A stretch of 64,000 nucleotides of DNA from Stratiolaelaps scimitus (lineage: Eukaryota > Arthropoda > Arachnida > Mesostigmata > Laelapidae): the NCBI GenBank assembly GCA_019614645.1, contig JABWDB010000005.1:7596001-7660000 (forward strand). The letters run 5' to 3'. The notes under the pieces are model-generated. The model did not search any database and was not told the DNA's origin. It saw only the letters and a list, made by a program, of their open reading frames with translations. The translations under genes were made by a program, and so were the position numbers. Shown here piece after piece: positions 11,040-24,948 of this stretch. Within the stretch, counting starts at the first letter, position 1, and every line of letters begins with the position of its first letter.

Positions 11040-14000
11040 CTTAACCATCAACCTTCAATGAAAGTCATTAAGTGTTACATTTATAAGTTCTGAAGTAGGT
11101 GTGCTAAGTTTAAAATTGCTTATGATATCAATTAATATTATTATAAGCGACACACATGCTGGCAGCACGCGTCCCATAATTCTATCATGAAATTCCAATT
11201 AGATATCTCCGAAGCGTTTTCTTTAGTGTGAAATATTCTATTTTGCCATTTTTGGATACTGTACAATCCAATGTCACCCAGGCTGCAGAACCTGTAAAAA
11301 CAACAATTTCGTCATCTCGCCATGGTCGACCTCACACAGCACGAACGTGTGCAATAACCATCGATTGCATCGAAGATGACGTGTACACTATCGAGAATTG
11401 ATTAGTTACAGTGATAAATATCCACTCGATGCCATCGAGGATGCTGTACGTCGACAATAAATTGACTCATTTTTCCCATTTGACTAATGTGAAAAATGCG
11501 GTCTACAATTAGCATGCAAACATGTTTTTAATGAAGATCCGATTGTCATTAGTACACAACGATCATTAAAATTTCTCATACATACGACTTATGAACGTGT
11601 CAACTATGATGGGAAGATGAAGTGTCCCATCTAGGAGCCAATTCGAGCCCTGAACTTAAGGGCGCGTATAGGCTATTATGAGGGGAATGCCCGGCGTCCT
11701 TCACAATTTAGGCGTAACTCTTGCCTTTTTGCCACAACCTTATACCAACCATGGAAAAACACACTATTTATAACAAGCAAAGGCCATTTATTTTTCATTG
11801 GCGATTTTTCAGCTGGCCATCTCAAATCAATGACGTTTTCTGTTGACAAGCTTATTTTTATTATTTCCGCGTTATTTCTCACTGTATCTTGTATATCGTA
11901 CGATGGCATGTTGTTCATGCTGGCATGCCTACGTGCGTCGCAGGTCAGAAATTCATTTTCGGTAAGGATCCGGCGTTTGGGGCCGCCGAAAAACGCCGGG
12001 GTGATCAAGGTCGTCCCGGGCTAGGCGACGGTATGTCTATATGTATGTATGTATTATATGTACACACGCAAGTAGCGTACGTGATTTGTTATATGCCCAT
12101 CAAAACATCGCAACGCTTTCACTGAAGTATCGAACTGGTGTTCGAACAGATGAATGCGGTCATCATTGAAGACATTGGCAAGAATTGAAACGGGCACCAT
12201 CACCCTAAAATACCCGTGAAAACGCCAAAAACGTTTCTACTTTCAAAAAGTCGTCGTCTGGCAGGCAGGCCGTCTACCAGAAACCATCTGCTTTTACGAA
12301 CGGCGACTTTGTAGATAAAAGCAGCGCGGGTACAAGCATTAGTTCGGCACCGATAGATGAGGAATGGAGGAGGTGGCTCTGGCCTAGGGGAGAACTGGTA
12401 GCGTTAGCAGCCACGCTTTTCGTGTTGTCCACATCTCGCTCTGAAGTGGATAGAGTGAAGATGGCGCTGATTCGCGCGGCTCTAGTGTAGTGATGGTCGC
12501 CGTAATAGCGGTGAACACACGTATGGGGGACACTGATTGTTGTTACTTAACACTTAGCTCATCGGAACGATAACGGAGATACACGGAGTTCGGCCGATTC
12601 GGGTTGTTCTTCTTCTTCTTCTGGTTGGCGGCTCGTGCCACCGTTGGCGACGCAAGTGTTTCGTTCGACGTCTAGATGTATGGCTATGTTTAGCCAATGG
12701 GAAAGGCCACACGAACAAAAGCTACGCGGATAGTATTGTGTGAGAAGGCGATAGCGATAAGGCCACCGCAGGAGGAAAGAAAATACGAAAAAATATAAAG
12801 GACAAGAAGAAGGCGCACGGAAAAATGAATGAAAATCGAAAATGGAACAAAGGCCCCGGCCGCTTTAGCGCGCTTTGGGTTAACCGAGCCTGTGGGGTTC
12901 GACAGTAATGATCGCACGGATGGTGGCAGCGACAGCAGCCGCAGCAGCATCAAGCGACACTTTTATGTCAAATAGAACCTATGAGTCGGCGTCGCATCAA
13001 AGGCTATGCAGAACGTTACAAAGCCACAAGAGCAAAAGTGTTGATACTACTTCTACGTATAGGTGTAGCCGTGTATTGGTGCATAGGTGTATCGAGTGCT
13101 CCGTCGTAATGAACAGATCTTACTATGTCTCGGGGTAGGTGGAGGGTTTCGAACGACAACGCACCTGGGTCAAGGTACGTCAAGTTTGACCAAGTCGAAC
13201 TGGTAACTCAGGTCAAATTCGTTCGGCCAGTAAAAGTTTGCGCTAATTTCGCATGGAGTGCACGCCTGTCTTAGCCATCGTGACTATTAGTGAGAAGCAA
13301 TATTCGAGTTGACCAAAGATGTACCGAACGGACACCCTTGCCACTGATGCAAGCTGTGGGCCAGACACTGCAACTTTTCCATCTCAGCCCTCACAGCGAC
13401 AAGTCATACAAAACTTCGGGTACAGAGTTGCTAGGACACGTCGGTCCTACCTTGCGACTTTAAACAGGTTTCAGAGACAAACTAGCCGATGAACGGGGCT
13501 ATCCAGTCGGCTACCCGTTATAGTCCAATACAAAGAAAAACGACTTTTTACTAATTAATAGCTATGACAGTGAACACAGCCGTGCTATGCATGCTGTCAT
13601 TAGTACAGCGTCTGGTAGTTTCGACTCGTTCAAACTTGACAAATCGTACCGAGGTGGTAGTAATGCCACCTTTCTGTTCCTTCGAATACATACACAACAA
13701 GCAGCACAATCCACGTATTGCATACGATCACGTCATGCTGCATTAGCAACTATCATGACACGAGTTGGTTTCAATGAAAAGCCCCTCATAGATTTGATTG
13801 GTCGGTCGACCGTTCGGCTCGCCAACGGACCAACAACAATTTTGAACAAAATTGATTCTATCGCATTTTCCAATGAGTGATAAACGTCTCAGCGAACGTG
13901 CGTCCTGGTGGGACTTGTGTCCTGGACGTGTGTCCTGGATTCGAGCGACAGACCAAACGAGATGTGAAGGCCAGACAACAACCAGTCAGTGAGGGTGACG

Positions 14001-15170
14001 ATTCTTCATCGTGTGGTGGTCAAATAGTGGTATGACATCGCTGTTCATTTCACCCGCACTCACCAAGCTGCTGTAACACGAACGTTGATACTGGTCACAA
14101 TAATCACAATAATAACAGCGATACAGCAGAAAATAGAACGCGGGTACTACCATATATTGAAGAAATTTTAATTTATTGTGGCAATTTATTTCGCAAATGC
14201 AAATTGCTCCGTGGAATGATGGCCATATCGCCGATTTCAGTGCTTATAATAATTATAATATAATCGTAGTGTAACAATTAGGATATTTTGTTCTTGTAAC
14301 GCTGAAAGCATAATTGTTGAATTAATGAGAATTCCGATAAAGGTACCGTTTTTTTATGATTCGAATTATAAAGCAAATTGTATATAGCTGAAATGTTTAG
14401 ATTTTTTGGCGCTATTTTTGTACAAAGCTGAAATTGTTTAGATTTCTCCACAGGTCACAGCCTCGGTATAGGCGACATCATCTAGAGTATATCTAAGATT
14501 AGAGAGATTTTACTGTTCCCCATTGAAGGCAGTATTCAAAAGAAGCCATATCGCTTGACGGAAGCGCGTTCTCCGTTGTCTAAATCAGTTTTGTAAGCGA
14601 GACGAATCTGTTCATATGTGAAGTATGTTTCACCGAATCCGTACAATACACCTCTTCAGTTGTAAATACCCTCAACGCGCATATGTAGATTACATATAAA
14701 ACATGCAGAATTCGTTTTCTGGGGGGGGGAATCATTTCTGCTTGTAGCTAAGGCTTTCATTTGAAAACTATAATTGCACTGCCTCATTTGTGTGATACCT
14801 AATAATTTCAAGTAGAAAATCAAGAAAAGATCCCATAAACCAGTTCTATACAGGCAACATGCATGGATACCAACAGGCAAAACGGTCCAGAAATCCAATA
14901 ACTCCTACAGCCGTGAACAATATCATGCAATCAGTAACACGCTATGTATAATCAACGATGATGAATGATTAGTTGAAGATGACAGATAATATCAATTCTC
15001 CTTCTCTTCCTAACAACAGCGCTATGGTTGCCGCCATTCGCAGCAGGGCCAGCGACATAACGGTGCCGTCCCCACACAAACAGCAAAATGAGCGAATTGC
15101 TTTCGCCTTCGAACCCCAGTCTTCTCCATGTATATCTGGACAAATACAATCTCCCAGATACCAATTTCGC
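11040..15170. other. Stretch with no recognised gene
   Basis: Short ORFs only, none with a recognisable domain. A TTC run lies near 12608-12620, a small duplication of GTGTCCTGG-like units near 13895-13940, and a 9-base G tract near 14720. Confidence 0.5.
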
Positions 15171-15960
15171 TCCGCCACTTGCAGCATCAATCATAATAAC
15201 AACAACAGCGACAACGATAACAACAGCAGAAAAGAATGACGTCAACAATAACAACAACAACAACAACAACAACAACGGCAACAATAATATGAAGATAATT
15301 AAAAGCTGATAAAGTAATAGCTTTAGAAATCGTAACGGGCGATGGGAACCCGCACGCACGCACGCACCCACATCTCAAATTAAGCGACAACCCCCCATTC
15401 TTGTCGGTCCGTCTATAGCTCGCTCACTCACTCGCTCCCTAGTCCAGTAGTAATGATCACTGGACCCCTCGAGCAGGGGGAGGACCCCTCCGCCGTCTAT
15501 GTTCGCTCTGTTGTCGCTTCTTCATTTCTGCCCACTGACCCCTAAGCGCTGCGCCGAGCAGCCAAACGTAGCCGAGTCCTTGACATTTTCAACTGTGCGC
15601 TGCCGGCAATATTTTCAATAGCAGCAGCAGCAGCAGCAACAAGCACAACAACTGTAACAGCATCCCTAGCACAATCACAGTCACAATCGCCACAGCCACC
15701 ATTGGAACAAACCACTGAGCGAAGCCACTTTCTTCGGTAGACCGGACCCCCCACCACCCTCCGTTTCTCCCCTGAACTGTGCTATCCCCACAAGAGCGGG
15801 GACAGCGTCGCTCGATTTTAGTTTCTGCGCTTCAATCTTCGTCGAGTCACCCGCGCTAATCTGCACGACACCCATCACGATCACTCGCTGATGACTATGA
15901 CGACGCCGAATCGTATGCTGCTGCTGCTGCTGACGGCCAAATAGCGCTTGTTCGTTTCTT
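15170..15960. repeat. Triplet-repeat-rich block (AAC, GCA, CTG)
   Basis: AAC-type runs at 15190-15290, a GCA run near 15620-15640 and a CTG run near 15915-15933. ORFs over these runs give poly-Asn, poly-Val or poly-Ala and look like repeat artefacts rather than genes. Confidence 0.8.
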
Positions 15961-18900
15961 GTACCATTGCACACGACTGTCTTCGTTCTTCGCTCTTCAT
16001 CGTCTTCGGTTGCTGCTATTTATTGCGGTTTCTAGTGACTCCCGCAATGGCAGCTGCCGCGGCTGTTGTTGGCTGTTAATGAAGTGCGCGAGCTGTAACA
16101 ATGTCCACACGCGATTCGGTTCGGCGCCCACAATACGCGATGTGTGTGCATGGATATCAGCGATGACCAGGCAGTTAGAGCCGGGACCTGTCTTCTGCTT
16201 GCGGTCTGGCCCCCAGAGCCGGACCCGGCGATTGGTCGTGTTTTGGTTCTGTACGCTCGTCTCCCCTCGGTGGTCATACCTCCTACATGATGTCATGCTG
16301 AGAACATTAGTAGCCGCGGTCCACAGTGGACAAATCAGCCTGCAAAGCGAAACATCTGACGTGTGGTTTTGTAACGCGCAGCGCAGATGTCACGCTTGAT
16401 AATCATCTGTGTGTACACTATACGTTGCGAACGCTAACATGGTATATATATATATATATATATATACATGCGGTGCTGGTGCCGACCAAACTAGAAAAAA
16501 TGAGACGTGGTCAAGATGATATCTATGATATCCGCAATATCTATCTATCTTTCTATATATTTATCTGTCTGCATCTGAAATGGATGAATACTGCCCGGTA
16601 TGATTTCACTGTTGTTTTCGAGAGAAAAAAGTACAACACGCGAAAATAGAATGTGCCAGTAACTACGATAATACCATAGTTTACAATACTGAGGTGATAT
16701 GTAGTACTGTAGTATGGTGCCGGGTACCAAGGGTGCGCGTAGGGCTCGAGCAGCTACCGCGGCAGCGGCTTTTATTATCATTATTATCATTACTATGATA
16801 TTATACATATTACGGGAACCAATTCATTCTATGAGCTGAACTAGTCGATTAACTTAATATGAACTCTTATTGATTAACTCGTTCTTTTTTGTAATTCGTC
16901 TCTACCTTCAATCACTTCAATAACCGTTCCACTGACCGACTCCTGAAATCGCCTGCGGCTGGTTTTCCGCCGTTGTTGTGCCAATTGTCTTCCATTGCAT
17001 ACTGTTTGTACTTGACAATTTCAATTCGTGTTTGTGTGACAGACGAGTTCACGCCAACCACCTTCTCCGGCAGCATAGTCACCATCTTCTAGCCAATTGA
17101 TTTTCTTATAACTACCCTCAAGAGACATAGTCCACGCCCAATTCACTCGATTGACTTCATCAGTTTACCTAACTACGGGTATTAACCGTTCATTGTGTCA
17201 GCTACACAATCGCACCGATGTTTAGCCCGAGCAGCGTTTATCGTGTACGCAAAAAGCGTAGATTTCTTATCGATAAAATGTAGCTTGTCCCTAACTGACA
17301 GAAATGATACACGGACTATATCCAGCAAACGCGGCACGATTACGATTCGTAAGGATTCTGCTCGCCAGCCTACTCACTGTTGGGGGCTCAGCGCTGCCGT
17401 GAATTGTCGTGCCCGCTAATAAATTTCTTCACATTAATAATAGTAATAATTATAGTAATCTATTACTCGATTTATGTACATACCGGCTGTTTTTTGTCTA
17501 TATATTTCTATTGGATTTGTGTATCGTAGACATAGTTGTTTACTTATAACTATTATTTGTTAATGATTTTTATCAGTTTGTCCTTAACCCGATTGACGAA
17601 TAGGTGCGTTGGTACAGTATCACTTTTTATTTGTCCATACCGCCGGTCATGAATGCATACGTCTGAACGTATTCTCGTAATAATTTCGAAGACAATGCAT
17701 CCGTAGCAAGCCAGCGTCCGCGAGCGGTCAAACACAAGCCTAATAGGAAACATCCAGGCCACTGGAAGAACATGATAGTCCGACACCTAAATTCGCGGGC
17801 AAGATCACTTCATCCATCCACTTGGATATATAATGGCATGGTAATCTTCCCACCAATCGTAATGTGATACTAACGCATTGTCATAAACATCTGTAACTCA
17901 TATACTCACATATAACACGTCAGTTGAGAACGTCCGCACACGATCACCAGTGGTGACTACCATTATCCGTACGCTGTGGAAAGAGAAAATCTGTGGTCAC
18001 ATTAGCGCACTTTTTTCCGGTTTTGTGCCGTTTGCTCAGAAAAAAAAACTACCTCGAAATCTCTCCATCTCGCATCATACCCCTGCTGCCTCATTTATCA
18101 TGGGGACGTTATCGCAGCATCATCGGATCAGACTGCCGAACGATATCTCGATAGTTCGCTCACAGAATTATCACCGGTCAGAGAATTGCACCTTCTGACG
18201 TCTCAATAGCAGGGTGTGCTTGCACAACGTGCGCTACGTGACAACTGCGGGCTTCGAGTGACTCCAGTGCGATTGAAGCCGTCTGAATAACACCTTGAGT
18301 GTTAGCGGCGTTCAATGTCGACGTTGAGTACGATAGTTAGGCCGATTACCCGCACAGTTTGCGGCACCGACAGAAATAAACCAGATTACTGTAGAATGTC
18401 ACTCGTCGACTGGCTGTGTTTATGTTTATACGCGTTTTCTAGGGACCAACGATATGGGATCAGGCTCTGGATCCGGCGCGGATCAACGGCGACACGAATC
18501 TATCACATCGATCGAAATGATTGGTACGGACCTAGCGTCGCGCTGTTTGCCTCGAACGGTCGTCATATCTTGACAACCGGCTGCTTGGCAAAATTCTGTC
18601 CACTGGGACTGAGGTCGATTTCTCGATTGTGACGCGGGCCAGATCGCAAAGCGGGATGTAACTTACGCGAATTTCGACGTGTGTTGTTCAAACGAGCCTC
18701 GTCGTTGCTATATATAGATTTGTGTTCCTGTGCAGTATCACCAGCGGCAACAAAAGAAGACGATTGTGTGTCCATTGTTGAAGCTTTAGGGTTTTCATTA
18801 GCTCCGTGCTCGCTCGACCAGCGTCGCGTTGACGAAGGACGATGTACGGCAATTGCGTCTAAAGATAATTTAGGGTAGTGGCGAGTGACTCGGATTTCTG

Positions 18901-20610
18901 ACTGGGGTGAGCGTGTATACCCGGGCAACAAGTTACTAAGAGCTTCTCCGCAAAAAAGAACATGTTGTTTCGTTGATACGATAATCGTGTCGCGAAAAGC
19001 GTGCGCACTGTCGTTGAGATCTATCCTTAACGTCATCCGGTGAGATGAGGAAGAGCTGGGGGATGTCCAGCATTTCGCCTGTTCTTGTGTTCCCTGCGTG
19101 TGTTGTAGCTTAATTCCACTAGGATAGAAGCTACTAAACTACAGTCTACTAAAGGAGGCGCGCCGTTGCGTTGCGAGCGGGCGACATGGTCGACTGCAGA
19201 CGATACGCTAGAATAGTTCAAGTATGAATGAGTGCGGCAATGGACAGATGAGTTTAAATCCCAGCCCCCGCCTCCCCCCTGCGCGGACCACCAAGTTATG
19301 CACCAACTTGCCTAGTTGCTTTCGCCTCCCGTGCGTCAAAGCTCGCTTTTGACAGCTCGGCAAAAACGTCAACGCAATACAACTCGCCGAACAGCAAACA
19401 GCGCAAACAAACACGATCGTATTTTACTAAAGCTTCATAATTTAAATTCTCATACATATATCATTCATATAGATATGACATAACAAACAAGCAGAGCAGG
19501 ATATTGCCTGTCAAACAGCCCGCGCTTTAGCCAGACCCTGATTCACACGAAGAAGGTTTCAAGAGCAAAGGTTAGCATGTCAAACCGACTATACAGCTTT
19601 CTACGTCTCCGCCATCGACGTCCAATTGAACCGTGAACGCGTTAGTGAATGGCCCATGACTACGGATACGCGCAGGAGAAACGTGGCGCCGTGATTTTTT
19701 CTCATTGTTGGCTCTACTTCACAGTCAAAGAACGGTTATCAGCTCTCTTGCGCTATCTCCTTCTCATCGTTATCGAATCAATCGATAACGATAGAGAAGA
19801 CCCTTGGCGAGTGAAGATATGATTGGCACTCCCCTACCCCGACCGGTGCTTGACGCGGCGTCGAGGACCAGCGCTGGGTGAAACAGCAGCGTCCGAATAA
19901 TCGGTTAATTCGATTTGTCTGAGCGTCGCCAGATCGGAGCGAAGTATAGAATAATCGCATGAGAAAGTGAAGATGCCGTCGGTGAAGAGGTCCAGCTCAA
20001 TTCACCGGGTACTCGCGCATCGTTGGAGCTGTTTGATCGACAAGCAACAGCGAGCGAGCCGCAATCGCCGCACGTGAGCGCGATAACAAACGATAACTGT
20101 GACGAGTGAGCAGCAATACATTGAGACAATATCTGCTGGCTGTCTCTGGTGGTGTGCAGTTGCGTGCAGACGTGCAGCGCTTTGAAAGCAAAACTGAATT
20201 TGCCGATAATCTCCGCCCGGGGAGAAGTGCTGGGACACTTCAGCGACTTGGTAAAGTATGAGAGCTTTAAGGCGATTGAGAGGGTGCATACGCAATACTG
20301 CACACGTTGATATTTTTTTTTTGACAGAGAGCATCGCGCAATTTGTGTGTTGGGAAGTGTTTGCTTCCCGGTCAGATTGGTGAGACGCTCGTCAAAGGCT
20401 TTTGCAAGCGAAAGCGTCTCTTAACTGAGCCACAGACTCCGTCGTGAGAAACTTCGAACTCTCTCCATCTCACGTATGGAAACGAGAGGCAGAAATAGTG
20501 ACACAATAGAAATCGAGGCGGCCTCTGTAACGAGAAATGATTGAAAATATTCAGAGTAAGACCTGCTTTGTTATTACTACTTAATTATTGTTATTCGTAT
20601 CATTATCGCA
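15960..20610. other. Stretch with no confirmed gene
   Basis: Holds an AT array at 16443-16466 and several overlapping ORFs of 100-157 codons. The longest is minus 19036-18563, which reads as a low-complexity-free Ser/Arg-rich chain with no known domain. Opposing and overlapping ORFs of similar length prevent a call. Confidence 0.4.
16443..16466. repeat. (TA)12 microsatellite
   Basis: Uninterrupted TA array. Confidence 0.95.
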
Positions 20611-20619
20611 GTGAAAATC

Positions 20620-20735
20620 GCAGTCGCATAATATACACCCCGCAGGTTCGAGTGCCGCGATCTGATGACGCAAAACAGAAGCATTTTAATTATTACAGTT
20701 CCTTTAATTTAAACCAATACGTCTTTACGTTTTGC
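20620..20735 (+). mobile_element. SINE copy B (B box plus diverged tail)
   Basis: A canonical B box GGTTCGAGTGC (20645-20655) is followed by CGCGATCTGATGA. The same B-box context occurs in inverted orientation at 36.8 kb. About 20 bases later the shared tail appears in diverged form: GAAGCATTTTAATT, then ACAGTTCCTT and AAACCAATA (20678-20720). The A-box half is not clear. Confidence 0.65.
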
Positions 20736-21349
20736 AGTATGCCGCGTTCATATCGTCGTTGTTGTTTGCTACCCGTAACATTGACGCTTATGTCTTTAAT
20801 CTGCAGCTGTACGTCTCATAAATTCGTAAATCATCACTTCTGTCAAACACTGTCCGATCTACAGCAACTTTTAATGTTGTCGTTAAATTATGTCTCGACT
20901 AATACCTAGGTTGGATTTAGCGACACTCTTGGTCGGGAATGATGGTCAAGGCATTATAGCCCACGTAAATAAAATTATACGAAAATATGTATTATGCCGA
21001 TGCTATGCTCGAAGTGATCATTTCTACAACGACAGGCGAAATCTATTTCTGAACGTTACCAGTGAGGCTATCGTTATTTCAGTTCAATGGTCTGGGGACT
21101 GCGTAGATGATGACGATGCGACAAAAAAATAACAAGAAAATTTATTCCCTTAGAGCAAATACCGCTGTAGCAGAGCGTATAAAGGTGGAGACTAGGCAAT
21201 CATACGGCCCTTAATCTTCAACCGCATAAAACGGCCACTTCAAACGACAGCTGAAGTGACTCCTTCTATCATACGTCATAGCATCACACATTGTTGTAAT
21301 ATATGAGTTATCGTATTATTTGCTACACCCGTCGAAAGCAGCAGACCCG

Positions 21350-21375
21350 ATATATATATATATATATATATATAT
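21350..21375. repeat. (AT)13 microsatellite
   Basis: Uninterrupted AT array. Confidence 0.95.
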
Positions 21376-22116
21376 TATGGCGTTTGTTCATTATAGAGCC
21401 AGCAGGTTTAGAATAACCTAATTTAATATGATTCCTTCGATGTATTTAATAGCAGACGTCGCTATTTCGGTAGATGTTCAATTTCTGGCACTGCTGCGAC
21501 GGTTCCGGCCTAAAAAGGGCGTGGACCAGGAAGGACAAATGCGTAGCCATTACATGAACTATATAGCAAGCATAGGAAAATACAGAGAGAAAATGTATTA
21601 TACATATATATCGCTTTGAAAAATTATCTTCACGTGACAGCTAGATTTATGGGTGATTGTTCAACACACCAATCGAATATAATATACAATGTGATCCCTA
21701 GCCATTTGATAATCCGAAAACAACTCTAAGTGGCTCGATTCGATTAAGTATCACCCCCGAAAAAAAATAGCCACTAAAACTAATAATAATAATAATAATA
21801 ACAACAACAAAAAATAATATAACATAAAAAATGATTGTCAACCGTATCTATTTAGGGCATCCGGGTAAGAGTGCCATGTGATCTTGGCGTAATTTCTGTA
21901 GAATCGACTTTGGAAGGAAGTGAAAATATGGCATTGATTGAGCTACGTCAACAGGACGTCGTTGATATAACGATCAAGGAATCGCTTTAAAGTGAAGCTT
22001 ATTTTAGCTACCGCTGACTGAACTCTGGTAACCCTCGTGAATTTGGTATCTATTTTTCGTTAGTGCGTCATATTATAAGAGTTCAGCCCGGTGTCTATTG
22101 TCTTCGGTGATCGTCC

Positions 22117-22507
22117 ATGTGTTTTTCGCCGATGTCAATTTCTCCCAGCTTCGATATCGCCTCGCTGCCCACCGGTCCGTGGTGCGGTGGAGACCCATTT
22201 GATGCAGAAGTCACTTGGAAAAATCAGAAAAATAGTGACAACATCATCACATCCCTACGGGGCAGGGTTGAAGGAATTCTTGGCGACCCCCTCTGGAAAC
22301 ATTTGACATCTTCCTGTGTAGCGCATCGGCCGACATCGAAAAGTCTCAAATATATCCACACGTCTCGTGGACCACTATGAGAACGAGAAACGATGTAACG
22401 CTGCGCTTGAACAGGCCGATGCTATCGTTAGTACGTCCCATTTATCCCTCATGACGCGTACGTGGACCGTATTTGCTATTCATGCGTTTCGTTCTCATTT
22501 TCAATGA
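22117..22507 (+). pseudogene. Coding-like segment broken by a frame change, unidentified
   Basis: From about 22150 to 22330 one frame reads as a charged, non-repetitive protein segment (for example D-A-E-V-T-W-K-N-Q-K-N, then R-G-R-V-E-G-I-L-G-D-P-L-W-K). From about 22340 the protein-like reading moves to the next frame (V-D-H-Y-E-N-E-K-R-C-N-A-A-L-E-Q-A-D) and runs to a TGA at 22505-22507. The codon pattern supports both parts being former coding sequence. A polypyrimidine-AG acceptor-like site (TTTCTCCCAG) ends near 22150. The family is unknown. It could be a decayed gene, or two exons with a misjudged boundary. Confidence 0.35.
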
Positions 22508-22984
22508 ATATTGACGTTAGTGAATGTGAACTAAATCTAGTGGACATACATCATTCTTAATATATTCTATGGTGACACCAGCAGTGGCCATGCAGCAGTT
22601 ATACAGTGCGTTAACAAATCTACAAGCCGCTCGCCTACTAGATCGAAGCGCGGGACAAATTCGAACGAATCAAATAATGTCACGACGATATAGCATTTCA
22701 ATGTACAACCACCAAGGCAACAGAGCATGAATCTGATGATGACAAATCGGCAGGGTAGAGGCCGATAAATGGCTGTGCGTGAACAATCCACCAATGATCG
22801 AAGTTCACACACTCAATGCTCTTTGTGCGCCAGCTGTGCAGCGAGGGCGGCTTGTCTTTCGTTCGCGGCTGAAGGGCCCTCTGCCACTCTCCCATTAGAC
22901 ATGTGTATCTCGGGATAGCTATTCGTGTGGCATTGCTACGAGTGACGAGTTTCCACAGCTGAGAAAAAATCCACGCCTCCACGC

Positions 22985-23060
22985 CTGGGGCCATGGCGGG
23001 ACTTGAACCTGCGAACTACTACATATATTCGCCTGCCAGTCAATATATCCGGGCAGTCTT
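22985..23060 (-). mobile_element. tRNA-like SINE head (copy H), B box only
   Basis: On the minus strand GGTTCAAGTCCC (about 23009-22998) is a good polymerase III B box followed by GCCATGGC. No shared tail was found to its left, so this is either a truncated SINE or a tRNA relic. Confidence 0.4.
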
Positions 23061-24737
23061 TCGGGCTAAACTGCGAAGCGGTCATCGGGGGACACATGCA
23101 AATGGCTGTTTCGGTTCAAACATCTCTTCCGTTACGGGGGTCGAAAGACAAAACGAGTTGTAGGTGATGCTGTTGTTAAATGGTAACAGGAGACATAGTA
23201 CCATCATTGCAATTGCTCATGATGTAATCGATGTCCAGTTATTAGCTAGCATACGCAAATTCTTACGATACAGCTGCCGTGTTCGGCGGGATTCACCCAT
23301 TCAATATCGTCGCGGCCATTCTACGGCAGCAGCAGTAGCAACAATAACAAGCGGTGGCGGCCCGGCAATAAGCATGCTCTACGGACATCCCTCCGAATCC
23401 TGGAATCCCATTGGCCCGGACACACGTCGCTGCCAGCCGCTGCCAATTGAACGGACCATGAGCCAAGCCAGACAACGAAAAAGCAAGCGACCTCCTGTGA
23501 TCGAACCGAGCAGCTTCTCGGTTCGATCGTCTGTAGTACACCATTCTATTGAGGCATTCGTTGAGGCGGCAAATAAAATTGGCCATCGCAAAATGACACT
23601 ACGAATTACGCCGGGTTAACTAGCAATTTTGCTGATGGTGCTGCTGCTGCTACTGCTGCTGTTTTTTACTATTAGATGCGTTATTTGATTTATTTTACGC
23701 CTGCAGGACCATCATAATGACGACAATGTACGATTCAGCACTACGTGGCGCGGTCCTCGTTGCTGCTCATGTACATTTCCTAGACGTTTCGCTTTTGGCT
23801 GTTTTCTACCTGTTGCATTTTTAGCTAAACAGCTGTACGGACGTCAAGATCCGGGACCAAACGGTCGATTCATGCTGCCCCCCCTCGTTGCTCCTTCGAT
23901 ATTCTCGTACATCGAACACAGTCAAATGCTGTTGTGTTCCCATGCTCGATCGATCTGCATCACAGCTACGAGAATATAATAACACAGTTGAGCTAACTGA
24001 CCACGCTAGATGCCGCTAGCCGTTGTACCTGTTCGTATGTTCGTGTCGAAGTTTCCCTACCTCCATTACTAATACCATTAGTAACTATGATAAAGTGATT
24101 TGTCTGCTATTATTTTGACTACTGAATACTACGTGCTGCTACTACCTGGTGAACGGGTTCGATCCCCACCGTTGCAGGTTTGCATTTAAGGGATTCTTCT
24201 TATGGGAGCAATGTCCGAAAGCAATTCCGTGAACGCTAAATGTTGGCTGTGAGCCAGCCCAAAAAATTCACCTTTTCTCGACTACTGAAGACCCGTAACA
24301 ATTTGATTGCTACCTCGATACGAACTCCACACAGGGCCAATGGCTAGTCGTAGAGGGGGGGGGGGTGGCAACATCATCAATAGTAATTGCTGATAATAGT
24401 CACTATAAATCGCATGCACAATACATGGTAGATCTGGTGGTAGGTAAACGCGGCCAGATTTGAATTGGTAATGTGCGACTATGGAGAAAGTTGCTCACGT
24501 TGCGCCAGCTAGCGGACGAGTTAGACAACAATACATGCACGCCGCGTTACTTCAGTTGTGCGTGATTTATGCCTGATAAACAACAACATGAACGGCGGCA
24601 ACAACGACATTTACATGTACAGCGCGCACAAAACTAGCGAAATTGATGAGCAAATTCGGAGTTGCCAACGTTGTTGTAGGGTCGCGCTGCCACCACACCA
24701 TTATTCTATGGCATTCGCATCTCATCCCGTGTTTCAG

Positions 24738-24924
24738 TTCATTCAAAAGGTCTGGCCAATCCAGTGTGGTGCGGCGGGGTGGCTTGTACAAGAAATCAGT
24801 GTCCAGAGCCAGGCGAACAGCCGACAAATCACGTCGTAGCAGCAGCATGGCCATACAACAGGTATCGGGTAGCACGGCTGGAAGTGCCTTCAAATTTCCT
24901 GTGGATGATGGGTCTGCCATCTAG
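24738..24924 (+). CDS. Candidate terminal coding exon, unidentified basic protein tail
   Basis: After an acceptor-like CCCGTGTTTCAG ending at 24737, a frame runs to TAG at 24922-24924. It encodes about 62 residues that look like a genuine C-terminus: an Arg/Lys/Ser-rich middle (R-R-G-G-L-Y-K-K-S, then S-R-A-R-R) and an acidic end (F-K-F-P-V-D-D-G-S-A-I). Codon choice is varied and not repeat-driven. No domain is recognised and upstream exons were not located. The opposite strand also has an open frame across this stretch, which lowers confidence. Confidence 0.3.
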
Positions 24925-24948
24925 ATTTTTGGAAAGATGATCTTCACC

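Noticed and set aside
14952..15371. 139-codon minus-strand ORF with a Leu-rich membrane-like segment
   Set aside because: The hydrophobic stretch is the translation of an AAC/GTT repeat in an unfavourable frame, not a membrane protein.
18563..19036. 157-codon minus ORF
   Set aside because: Composition is plausible, but the start context is weak, opposing ORFs overlap it and no motif is present, so it was not called as a gene.
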